Source: Marinobacter algicola DG893 (GTDB taxonomy: Bacteria > Pseudomonadota > Gammaproteobacteria > Pseudomonadales > Oleiphilaceae). From it: a stretch of DNA of 59,909 nt. Where the stretch lies: positions 1-59,909 of the forward strand of contig NZ_ABCP01000021.1 in NCBI RefSeq assembly GCF_000170835.1. Direction: 5' to 3'. Below are positions 28,011 through 35,154 of the stretch, in pieces. The notes under the pieces are model-generated. The model saw nothing but the letters and a program-made list of their open reading frames with translations, was not told where the DNA came from and ran no database searches. Both the position numbers and the translations under genes were made by a program. Position 1 is the first letter of the stretch. The number at the start of each line of letters is the position of its first letter.

Positions 28011-28149
28011 GGTCAGGACCTCCTGGAGTCGCCGGATAGATTCGTGTGAAAACAGGCTGCTATCGTTAAGCCGACTACATTACCATCGAATGTTATTGGC
28101 ACAAGGGCAAGCCGCAGGCTTGCCTGACAACCGGCCAGATAGTTCAGAC

Positions 28150-28176
28150 AAAAAAAAGCCGGGGTTTCCCCCGGCT
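28150..28176 (-). terminator. Rho-independent terminator with GAAA tetraloop
   Basis: On the minus strand AGCCGGGG-GAAA-CCCCGGCT followed by a run of T residues: an 8-bp GC-rich stem closed by a GNRA-type tetraloop. It ends the 30-codon gene 28 bases after its stop and separates it from the hydrolase gene. Confidence 0.93.
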
Positions 28177-28203
28177 CAGGTCATAAACGTTCGCAGAAAC
28201 AGA

Positions 28204-28296
28204 TCAGCAGTAGTACATGCTGTTCAGGTACTCAGCCAGAGCAGCAATGTTGGAACGCTCCAGCTCGTTATGGGGCACAAAGATTTCCAGTTCCAT
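28204..28296 (-). CDS. 30-residue peptide gene with its own terminator
   Basis: ATG at 28296 to TGA at 28204 encodes a 30-residue acidic peptide that begins MELEIFVPHNEL, has a helical middle (NIAALAEYL) and ends SMYYC. It has one cysteine, at the very end. An SD of GGAGGT lies 7 bases upstream, as good as any in the window, and the gene has its own strong terminator, so it is very likely a real, well expressed transcript. No signal peptide or membrane segment is visible. I do not recognise a family. The terminal Tyr-Tyr-Cys and short length recall ribosomally made precursor or signalling peptides, but no modifying enzyme is nearby. It is divergent from an AraC regulator. Confidence 0.7.
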   Translation of the reverse strand: MELEIFVPHNELERSNIAALAEYLNSMYYC

Positions 28297-28372
28297 GAAA
28301 ACACCTCCAAACTTGATGTGCGGATGAGAATCCTCAATAACTTAATGCTATCGTTATCAGGACAACAAACCG

Positions 28373-28399
28373 TTGACAGGCTGTCCCACAGGTTTGACA
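28373..28399 (+). promoter_or_regulatory. TTGACA direct repeats, 21-bp spacing
   Basis: Two TTGACA copies at 28373-28378 and 28394-28399 lie exactly 21 bases apart (two helical turns), between the peptide gene and the AraC gene. This is the usual spacing of AraC-family half-sites. Either copy could also serve as a -35 element for the AraC gene; a weak -10 (TGAATT) sits 17 bases after the second. Confidence 0.5.
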
Positions 28400-28443
28400 T
28401 TTTGTATCAGCACCAATGAATTCCTGTTAACCATCAAACATAG

Positions 28444-29508
28444 GTGACCGTGAACCCACCCCAGGCACAAGCCACCACATCGCCGCTGGTTGCAGCCTCA
28501 AGCACGCTGGCCCTGGTCCACTATCTGGATGCTCAGGGCGTGCTGAACCTCCCCGCTGTTGAGCGCATAGCCGGGTTCAACAGGAGCGAACTGTCAGACC
28601 CGGACCTGCGCATTCCGGCCGAGCGCCATTACCGCCTGTGGGAGCATGCTGAAAAGGTCACCGGAGACCCTGCTGTTGGCCTCCATGCCGGTCAGATCGT
28701 CGATCCCGACCGGATGGGCCTGGTCGGCCATGTGTTCTTCAACTGCGACACTCTCGGCGAAGCCGTTACCCAGTATGTTCGCCTGCACCGGTTGATCAAC
28801 GAATCGGTGATCCTGAGTTTTGAACAAACCGGCGAGCAGGCCATCCTGACCTGGCAAGCGGATACACCGGGGCATTACTGTCGCCAGGATATGGACCGTA
28901 CGCTCGCGGCGGCTTTATGCCGCACCCGGCATTTCATCCATCCCTCCATCGTTGCCGAGTGGGCTGAGATCGCCCACCCGAAGCCAGACTATGCCGGCGA
29001 ATACCAGCGATTACTGGGTGGCCCGGCGTTTTTTGGCTGTGGCGCAACTCGCCTGGCCTTCAGTAGCCGCCATCTGAGCCATCCGATCCCCCATCGCAAC
29101 CCCTACGTTTATTCCGCCGTGCTGAAACAGGTCAACGCAGTGCTGGCCCGCCTGCAAAGTAGGCGCACCTTCGGCCGCAAGATCCGGCGACTGATTTCAC
29201 GCCAGATGTCCACCGACCGCATTGACGCCGACACCCTGGCGAAACAGTGCCACATGAGCCGGCAAACCCTGTATCGACGGCTGAAAAAGGAAGGGCTTGG
29301 ATTTCACGAGCTGGTGGAGGAAGTCCGCAAGGACAAAGCCATGCGCTACGTGGCGTCGGACCATTACGCACTGGGCGAAATCGCGTTCCTGCTGGGCTTT
29401 TCCGAACTCAGCGCCTTCAGCCGCGCGTTCAAACGCTGGACCGGGATGGCACCGGTCCAGTACCGCGCCCGGCACCTGGATATCGACAATGGAGACGCAT
29501 CGGAATGA
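28444..29508 (+). CDS. AraC family regulator, arabinose-binding-like N-terminus
   Basis: 354 residues: N-terminal ligand domain (about 20-220) of the Arabinose_bd type shared with OruR-like regulators, then a C-terminal double helix-turn-helix (about 255-345) with DTLAKQCHMSRQTLYRRLKKEGLG and LGEIAFLLGFSELSAFSRAFKRWTGMAPVQYR. The start is GTG at 28444 (another GTG two codons later), with a poor SD. The stop overlaps the cls ATG by 3 bases (AATGA), which couples the two. It is divergent from the 30-codon gene, and direct repeats in between suggest it controls both. Confidence 0.9.
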   Translation: MTVNPPQAQATTSPLVAASSTLALVHYLDAQGVLNLPAVERIAGFNRSELSDPDLRIPAERHYRLWEHAEKVTGDPAVGLHAGQIVDPDRMGLVGHVFFNCDTLGEAVTQYVRLHRLINESVILSFEQTGEQAILTWQADTPGHYCRQDMDRTLAAALCRTRHFIHPSIVAEWAEIAHPKPDYAGEYQRLLGGPAFFGCGATRLAFSSRHLSHPIPHRNPYVYSAVLKQVNAVLARLQSRRTFGRKIRRLISRQMSTDRIDADTLAKQCHMSRQTLYRRLKKEGLGFHELVEEVRKDKAMRYVASDHYALGEIAFLLGFSELSAFSRAFKRWTGMAPVQYRARHLDIDNGDASE

Positions 29509-30941
29509 GCATCGCAGATGTGCCGTGGCTGCCCCTCGCACTGGCCCTGATTTACCTGGCTGCGGCTGCCTGTATCTATCGGATACTGATGACCTACCGC
29601 GTGGCACAAGGGGCGATCGCCTGGATTCTGGCGCTGATCGGCCTGCCCTACATCGCCGTTCCCATGTTCCTGTTGTTCGGACGCAACCGGTTCGGCGGCT
29701 ACCTCAGAGCCAAGCGCACTGGCGACGCCGCGCTGACGGAACTGCTCAACCATTTCGAACAGCAGACGACAGCGATCAGCAGACGCGCCGATGAACATTT
29801 TCCGGACGAACTTCAGGTACTCTGCAAACTGGGCCGGCAGCCGTTTACCACCGGGAACAGATGCGACCTCCTCAAAAATGGTGAAGCCACCTTTGAGGCG
29901 CTGTTCGATGCCATGGAAAACGCCCGACACTACATTCTCCTGGAGTTCTATATTGTCCGTTCCGACAAGGTCGGCCAACGCATCAAGTCGATCCTCAAGC
30001 GCAAGCTGGCCCAGGGCGTTCAGGTCTGGTTCCTCTATGACGACATTGGCAGTGTCTGGCTACCGCGGAAGTATCTCAGGGAACTGGCCGCCGCCGGAGC
30101 AAAGGTTGCCTCCTTCGGGGACGGCAATTTTCGTCGCATGCGCCTACAGGTCAACTTCCGCAATCATCGAAAACTGCTGGTCTGTGATGGTGACGTGGGA
30201 TTTGTCGGAGGCATCAACCTCGGTGACGAGTACCTGGGCACCGCCATGGGCGAGGAGCCCTGGCGTGACAGCCACTGCCGTATCACCGGCCCAGCGGTGA
30301 CCGGGCTGCAACTGGCCTGGCTCGAAGACTGGAACTGGGCCAGTGAGGACTTCCCGACGCTCAACTGGACGCCTTCCCAACCGACGCCTGGTGATCAGGA
30401 AGTCCTGATTCTGCCAACCGGACCGGCGGATACCTACGAAACCTGCACGCTGTTTTTCCTCAACTGTATCAACAATGCCCGCACGCGAATCTGGATTGCC
30501 TCGCCCTATTTCGTGCCCGACGTCCAGATCATGAACGCCTTGCAACTGGCATCCCTGCGGGGTGTGGACGTGCGAATCATTATCCCCGAGAAATCCGACA
30601 GCCGCCTGATCCGGCTGGCTGCTTACTCATACCTGGTACAGGCATGCCGTGCCGGCATTGGCATCTATCGCTACCAGCCGGGTTTTATGCATCAGAAAGT
30701 CGTATTGGTGGATGACCGTTACGCGGCCATCGGCACCGCCAACCTCGACAACCGTTCGATGCGACTGAACTTCGAGATTACCGCCATCAGTACCGCCGTT
30801 GAGTTTGTGAACGGCATTGAGAGTCTGCTGGAACAGGATCTCACCACCAGTCGACTGATGACCGAACGGGACTATCGGGATCGCTCAGTGGCCTTCCGGT
30901 TGACATGCCGCACCATACGGCTGCTCGGCCCGCTGCTCTGA
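29505..30941 (+). CDS. cls: Cardiolipin synthase
   Basis: 478 residues: two N-terminal membrane helices (about 5-25 and 37-57) and two phospholipase-D catalytic repeats. The first HKD motif is HRKLLVCDGDVGFVGGINLGDEY and the second HQKVVLVDDRYAAIGTANLDNRS. The enzyme joins phosphatidylglycerol molecules, or PG and another lipid, to make cardiolipin. The length and two helices fit ClsA. ATG at 29505 is chosen because it overlaps the AraC stop; the open frame continues upstream but inside the AraC gene. Confidence 0.93.
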   Translation: MSIADVPWLPLALALIYLAAAACIYRILMTYRVAQGAIAWILALIGLPYIAVPMFLLFGRNRFGGYLRAKRTGDAALTELLNHFEQQTTAISRRADEHFPDELQVLCKLGRQPFTTGNRCDLLKNGEATFEALFDAMENARHYILLEFYIVRSDKVGQRIKSILKRKLAQGVQVWFLYDDIGSVWLPRKYLRELAAAGAKVASFGDGNFRRMRLQVNFRNHRKLLVCDGDVGFVGGINLGDEYLGTAMGEEPWRDSHCRITGPAVTGLQLAWLEDWNWASEDFPTLNWTPSQPTPGDQEVLILPTGPADTYETCTLFFLNCINNARTRIWIASPYFVPDVQIMNALQLASLRGVDVRIIIPEKSDSRLIRLAAYSYLVQACRAGIGIYRYQPGFMHQKVVLVDDRYAAIGTANLDNRSMRLNFEITAISTAVEFVNGIESLLEQDLTTSRLMTERDYRDRSVAFRLTCRTIRLLGPLL

Positions 30942-31049
30942 AACCGCCCGCCAGGGCATGGTCAGTTTTGGTGTGCCCATTTTCCATACGCAAAGAATGT
31001 GAGAGTATTCCAGAACCATTGAGCCAGCATGCTGTAACGAAGCAGGACC

Positions 31050-31724
31050 ATGACCACATTCAAGCCCCGCGAAACCCTGACCGAACAGGTCGCCCGTCAT
31101 ATCGAAAACCTCATTGCTTTCGGCCAGCTTCGCTCCGGCGAACGAATCTATGAAAGCGCTATGGCCAAGCAAATGGACGTGAGCCACGGGTCGATTCGCG
31201 AAGGCTTGCTGCTGCTGGAAAAACGCCACCTGGTACAGAACGTGCCACGCAAGGGCGCATTTGTTACCCCGCTGGACGAGTATTTTGTACGTAGCCTATA
31301 CGAAGTGCTGCAACTGTACCTGACTCATACCGGTCGCAAGCTGGTGCGGCAGTGGCAGGCAGCCGACATGGACAAGCTCGAATCCCTGTACCAGCGCATG
31401 AAAGGCTGCCACGACAATAACGATCTTCTGGCTTTTCTGGAATTGGGCATAGAGTACACCCAGGCATCGCTGGCCTATGCCGACAACTACTTCATCATTT
31501 CCGCCATTGAGGATCTGTGGCCATCGGCGAAACGTTGCGCCTTTGTGGCGTTCCAGCGCGGTGGCAACCGAGTGCTGGAAGACAACCTCGCCCATGTGCG
31601 GGAATCGATCAGTGCGATCAAGGCCCGGGATGAGGAACGCCTTGCCGCCATTCTCGCCGGATACGCAGAGCAGCAATGTCAGCAGGTACTTGACGCTATC
31701 GACAGCGCATCGGCTACGGCTTGA
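31050..31724 (+). CDS. GntR family regulator with FCD domain
   Basis: 224 residues: winged helix-turn-helix about 8-72 (IENLIAFGQLRSGERIYESAMAKQMDVSHGSIREGLLLLEKRHLV) and an all-helical C-terminal FCD ligand domain with LYEVLQLYL and RESISAIKARDEERLAAILA. FCD regulators usually respond to organic acids and repress metabolic genes. No clear target next door: it lies between cls and the convergent patatin gene. SD AGCAGGA precedes the ATG. Confidence 0.9.
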   Translation: MTTFKPRETLTEQVARHIENLIAFGQLRSGERIYESAMAKQMDVSHGSIREGLLLLEKRHLVQNVPRKGAFVTPLDEYFVRSLYEVLQLYLTHTGRKLVRQWQAADMDKLESLYQRMKGCHDNNDLLAFLELGIEYTQASLAYADNYFIISAIEDLWPSAKRCAFVAFQRGGNRVLEDNLAHVRESISAIKARDEERLAAILAGYAEQQCQQVLDAIDSASATA

Positions 31725-31736
31725 GCAACCGGCTGT

Positions 31737-33941
31737 TCACTCAAACAGGCGGGTAAACGAAAAGCCGACGTTGAGATAGGCACTCCAGTCATCCCGGTTG
31801 TTGTAGGCCGTGGCGATCTGTACCGGACCCAGAAAGGTTTCAACACCCGCAAACAGACTTCCGGAACGCAACAGATTGTTCCACCGTGCATCCCCCAGCG
31901 AGGACCAGGCGTTACCGGTCTCGAACCCGGCTCCGGCAAACCAGGGCACAAACGGCCCGCCAAATTCCTGCCGAACGAAGACCCCCGCCAGGGCCGCATC
32001 CTCTCCAGCAACTTCGCCCTGGCTGTATGCCGATAACCGGTGGAAGCCACCCAGCAGCACTGAGTTCTCGATACCGGCAACACCCTTGGTGACGGCGTTT
32101 GCATACAACAGGCCGGTAATACTGGCCCTTCTCCAGCTTGCGGTGCCCAGAGCCATGACGGTTACCGAGTCAAAATGACGGTCGGACCCAAGGCCCGGGC
32201 GCTCGAATCGGCCGCGAATGCCAGCGAACCCGCCGGATTCCGGCAGGAAGGTATCGTCGAGGGAGTCGTGAACAAGCTGGAGCCGGAGACTGCCACTCTG
32301 GATGGAACCAGAGGGCGCCATCGGTTCGCCGATCTGCTCGTCGACGGTGGCGTAGCCCCGCACATATTCAAGACGCACCTCGCCGTTCACTCCCAGTTCG
32401 GTACCCAGCGCCAGATCGACCTGCCGATTGGTGATATCCACTTCGGTAATGCGCTCACCTTCTCCATCAAACGCGCTCAGGCTTTCACGGGAATAGGCAC
32501 CGCCCAGCGTAAGAAATCTTTCGAAACCGTAGTCCAGTGGCTGGAACCATTCGGTTCGAACCCGGGGTTGGGTGCCCAGCTGGAGCCCCGTCGTCCACTC
32601 ACCACCCAGGGCATTCAGGCCTGTCATCCGCAACGACGTGGCGACATTGAACCGAGTATCGTTCTCGAAGTTGTCTTCGTAGTTCAGGCCAAAGGACAGG
32701 TAGTTCGGCCCCCAGCTTTTCTCGCGGACCCGGATAACCAGATCCGTACCGGGGCCGTCGGTCGGCACCAGCGAATAGGAAACGGTTTCATAGTAGCCAA
32801 GACCGTAGATACGCTTGAGATCCTCCTCCAGCGTATCTACGTCCAGAGGCTCACCGGTCTGCTGACGTATGCGCTCACGAAGGAAATCCCCCGCCAGGCG
32901 TGAACGGTCATCAATGCGAATGTCGGTGATAACGCCCGGGCTGGACGAATGCGACTCCAGTCGACTGCGAAATCGGCCCCACTCATCATCACTGACGCTC
33001 AGGTGACGAAGTTCACCGGCGTGCTCACGAGCACTGCTGGCGCCCAATTCAAACAGCGCCGGGGCTTCATAGAAATCCGCTGAGGACAGCCCCTTCAGGT
33101 CCGGCCTCATCAGGACGTCCTGATCATCCAGCAACTTGAGCTGCCGCTCGGTATTCTGCCGCGTCATCATGGTGGTCAATTGACCGACCACAGAAAACGC
33201 CTCGCGTATATCCTCCCGCTCCAAAAGCGGATCGGTGATATCCACGGCAATGACAATGTCGGCTCCGAGCTCATGGGCCACACTGACCGGCAGGTTGTTG
33301 GCCACGCCTCCATCCACCAGCAAACGTCCATTCAGTGTGACGGGGGCATAAACGCCGGGAACGCTCATGCTTGCGCGGATCGCCTCCGACAGATTGCCAC
33401 TGCCGATCACCACTTCCTCGCCCGTTTCCAGGTCCGTGGCGACGGCCCTGAACGGAATGGCCAGTTCGTCAAAATCCTCAACGAGGGCAGCATCCCGGGT
33501 AAGTTCATTGAGGATAAACCCCAGGTTTTGGCCCGCGATGATACCGCCGCCCAAATGCAGGCCATCCAGGCGCACGCCGATGCCCGGGGAGACCGGGTAG
33601 CGCCAATCCTGACGTTTGCGCCTGACGGGCTTGTAGGCACGGCCCGGGTCATCCCGAAAGCTCGACACCCAGTCCATCTCGATAAAGCGCTCTTCGATCT
33701 CCTGAACCTCCATACCGGAGGCGTAGAGTGCCCCAACAGCGGAGCCAGCACTGGTGCCCACCACAATGTCCACTGGCACCTGTAATTCTTCCAGCACTCG
33801 CAGCACGCCCACATGGGCCATGCCCTTGGCCCCTCCGCCGCTTAGCACCAGGCCCACTTTCGGCCGCCCACCATCGGCCATGGCGGGCATAACTGCGAGC
33901 ACGGCAAGCAGGAGGCCGATCAATCTGCCGGGTAACATCAT
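31737..33941 (-). CDS. PlpD-like patatin phospholipase autotransporter (type Vd)
   Basis: 734 residues: signal peptide (1 to about 22, LLAVLAVMPAMA), a patatin phospholipase domain (about 28-330) with oxyanion GGGAKG, nucleophile GTSAGS and DGG (LLVDGGVANNL), then one POTRA-like region (about 340-410) and a C-terminal outer membrane beta-barrel of the BamA/Omp85 type ending in FTRLFE. This matches PlpD, a self-secreted phospholipase A. It lies 12 bases after an unknown gene on the same strand, so the pair is probably one operon. Confidence 0.9.
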   Translation of the reverse strand: MMLPGRLIGLLLAVLAVMPAMADGGRPKVGLVLSGGGAKGMAHVGVLRVLEELQVPVDIVVGTSAGSAVGALYASGMEVQEIEERFIEMDWVSSFRDDPGRAYKPVRRKRQDWRYPVSPGIGVRLDGLHLGGGIIAGQNLGFILNELTRDAALVEDFDELAIPFRAVATDLETGEEVVIGSGNLSEAIRASMSVPGVYAPVTLNGRLLVDGGVANNLPVSVAHELGADIVIAVDITDPLLEREDIREAFSVVGQLTTMMTRQNTERQLKLLDDQDVLMRPDLKGLSSADFYEAPALFELGASSAREHAGELRHLSVSDDEWGRFRSRLESHSSSPGVITDIRIDDRSRLAGDFLRERIRQQTGEPLDVDTLEEDLKRIYGLGYYETVSYSLVPTDGPGTDLVIRVREKSWGPNYLSFGLNYEDNFENDTRFNVATSLRMTGLNALGGEWTTGLQLGTQPRVRTEWFQPLDYGFERFLTLGGAYSRESLSAFDGEGERITEVDITNRQVDLALGTELGVNGEVRLEYVRGYATVDEQIGEPMAPSGSIQSGSLRLQLVHDSLDDTFLPESGGFAGIRGRFERPGLGSDRHFDSVTVMALGTASWRRASITGLLYANAVTKGVAGIENSVLLGGFHRLSAYSQGEVAGEDAALAGVFVRQEFGGPFVPWFAGAGFETGNAWSSLGDARWNNLLRSGSLFAGVETFLGPVQIATAYNNRDDWSAYLNVGFSFTRLFE

Positions 33942-33953
33942 CCCGTTCGCCTA

Positions 33954-34562
33954 TCAGGCATCGTCTGCGGGATCCTCGTCCGCCAGGGACAGGTGGGAGA
34001 CATCAGGCACAACCGGTGGTGGAACCTCACGCTTCACGCCCAGTTCACTGCCCGGAGGCGCCAGTGTCCAGTCGTCCAAATGCTGGAACATGGGGGCAGG
34101 AGCCTCCCGATGTTCCTCCAGCGTGACGCCAACGGGGTCAAGGGTCAGCCCGGACCCGGAAAGAATGCTGTCGACCTTATCGCCCGCCACCGGCAAACGG
34201 TCGCCCGGCTCTACGGCAACGGCGCTCCCTGATCTGGTATCGTTGCGCGCCGGCTCTGTCGGAGGCGTTGCAGGTGCTGGTTTTGGCTCTGACGGTGTTT
34301 TAGCGGCGGGTGCCGTACGCGCGGCAGGGGCAACCGCGCCCTCCATGGGCTCGACATAAGCCACCATGCCGTGCTTTTGTAACACCGAGCGGTATTTTTC
34401 CGCCTGGACCTCCTCCAGTTTGTTGCGGATAACGACTGGCTGACCGCTGAACATACGCTCAATCTGGTCCACCGTTGCCTTGAACAAGGTTCTGGCATTA
34501 CTGCGGGCGGTTGCCGGGTCGGTCCCCGGTGTGCATTCACCTTTGAAGACGAGTTGGAACAT
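33954..34562 (-). CDS. Unknown protein with small N-terminal domain and disordered tail
   Basis: 202 residues from ATG at 34562 (an ATG at 34565 is equally possible; GAGG lies just upstream). An N-terminal domain of about 75 residues (FKGECTPG, LFKATVDQIERMFSGQP, KYRSVLQKHGMVAYVE) resembles a small alpha/beta domain I have seen at the start of many uncharacterised proteobacterial proteins. The rest is low-complexity, rich in Ala, Pro and Glu, with no membrane segment. It is 12 bases upstream of the PlpD-like gene on the same strand. Function unknown. Confidence 0.7.
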   Translation of the reverse strand: MFQLVFKGECTPGTDPATARSNARTLFKATVDQIERMFSGQPVVIRNKLEEVQAEKYRSVLQKHGMVAYVEPMEGAVAPAARTAPAAKTPSEPKPAPATPPTEPARNDTRSGSAVAVEPGDRLPVAGDKVDSILSGSGLTLDPVGVTLEEHREAPAPMFQHLDDWTLAPPGSELGVKREVPPPVVPDVSHLSLADEDPADDA

Positions 34563-34781
34563 CATCCTGCCTCTATGCGCTTCTGTTGTTATCCATAGTA
34601 GTTGATCCTGATAGGCTCCGGAAATCCATACCCAGCCGACGGATTCTCTGAACATTGCAAACAATTGAAAAATTCGTGCAAAAAATACGCAAACCTACTC
34701 GCACTCTGCAATAATCACCAGTAACTAAACGTTACATATGTTTACATTGATCGACGAACCGATTCCAAAGGAGTGGCTCTC

Positions 34782-35144
34782 ATGGCCATCAAACACATCA
34801 CCGGCGCTCTCACCCTGTTACTGGCACTGGCTTCGCAACCGGTCATGGCTGGCAACCTGGACGTCTTGCTAAGTGGAATCTTCCCCGATAAACAAGCCAC
34901 TTACATTGGCTATGAAAGCATTGAGCGTGAAGACATTCCCGCCACATCCGCCGTCGAACGTAAATACCTGATCGTCGATTTCCGGTTCGAATCCGAGCCC
35001 CCCCAGGAACAACTTCAGGCCAATGTGCACCGGGTCTGCATGGCTCTGCTGAAAGATCGCGAGCTGATTCGTTCGCTGTCCGACTCGGGCTACGACATGG
35101 TCGCCGTCGCCTTTGACCGCAAGTCGCAGTTCGACTGCCTCTGA
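34782..35144 (+). CDS. Small secreted protein, unknown
   Basis: 120 residues with a clear signal peptide (ALTLLLALASQPVMAG, cleavage after VMA near 22). The mature part is about 98 residues with two cysteines (RVCMALL and the penultimate C in FDCL), which could form a disulfide in the periplasm. ATG at 34782 has SD AAAGGAG; an earlier GTG reading overlaps the SD. The upstream 219 bases are A/T-rich with TTTACAT-like elements. No family recognised. Confidence 0.75.
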   Translation: MAIKHITGALTLLLALASQPVMAGNLDVLLSGIFPDKQATYIGYESIEREDIPATSAVERKYLIVDFRFESEPPQEQLQANVHRVCMALLKDRELIRSLSDSGYDMVAVAFDRKSQFDCL

Positions 35145-35154
35145 CACTTTCCAG

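Noticed and set aside
28106..28124. 8-bp inverted repeat GGCAAGCC-GCA-GGCTTGCC upstream of the hydrolase
   Set aside because: Could be an operator but has no T-tract, no known motif and no supporting context.
28204..28296. PqqA-like or pearlin-type precursor identity for the 30-residue peptide
   Set aside because: Length and terminal Cys are suggestive, but the PqqA Glu/Tyr core pattern is missing and no modifying enzyme, transporter or ligase lies nearby.
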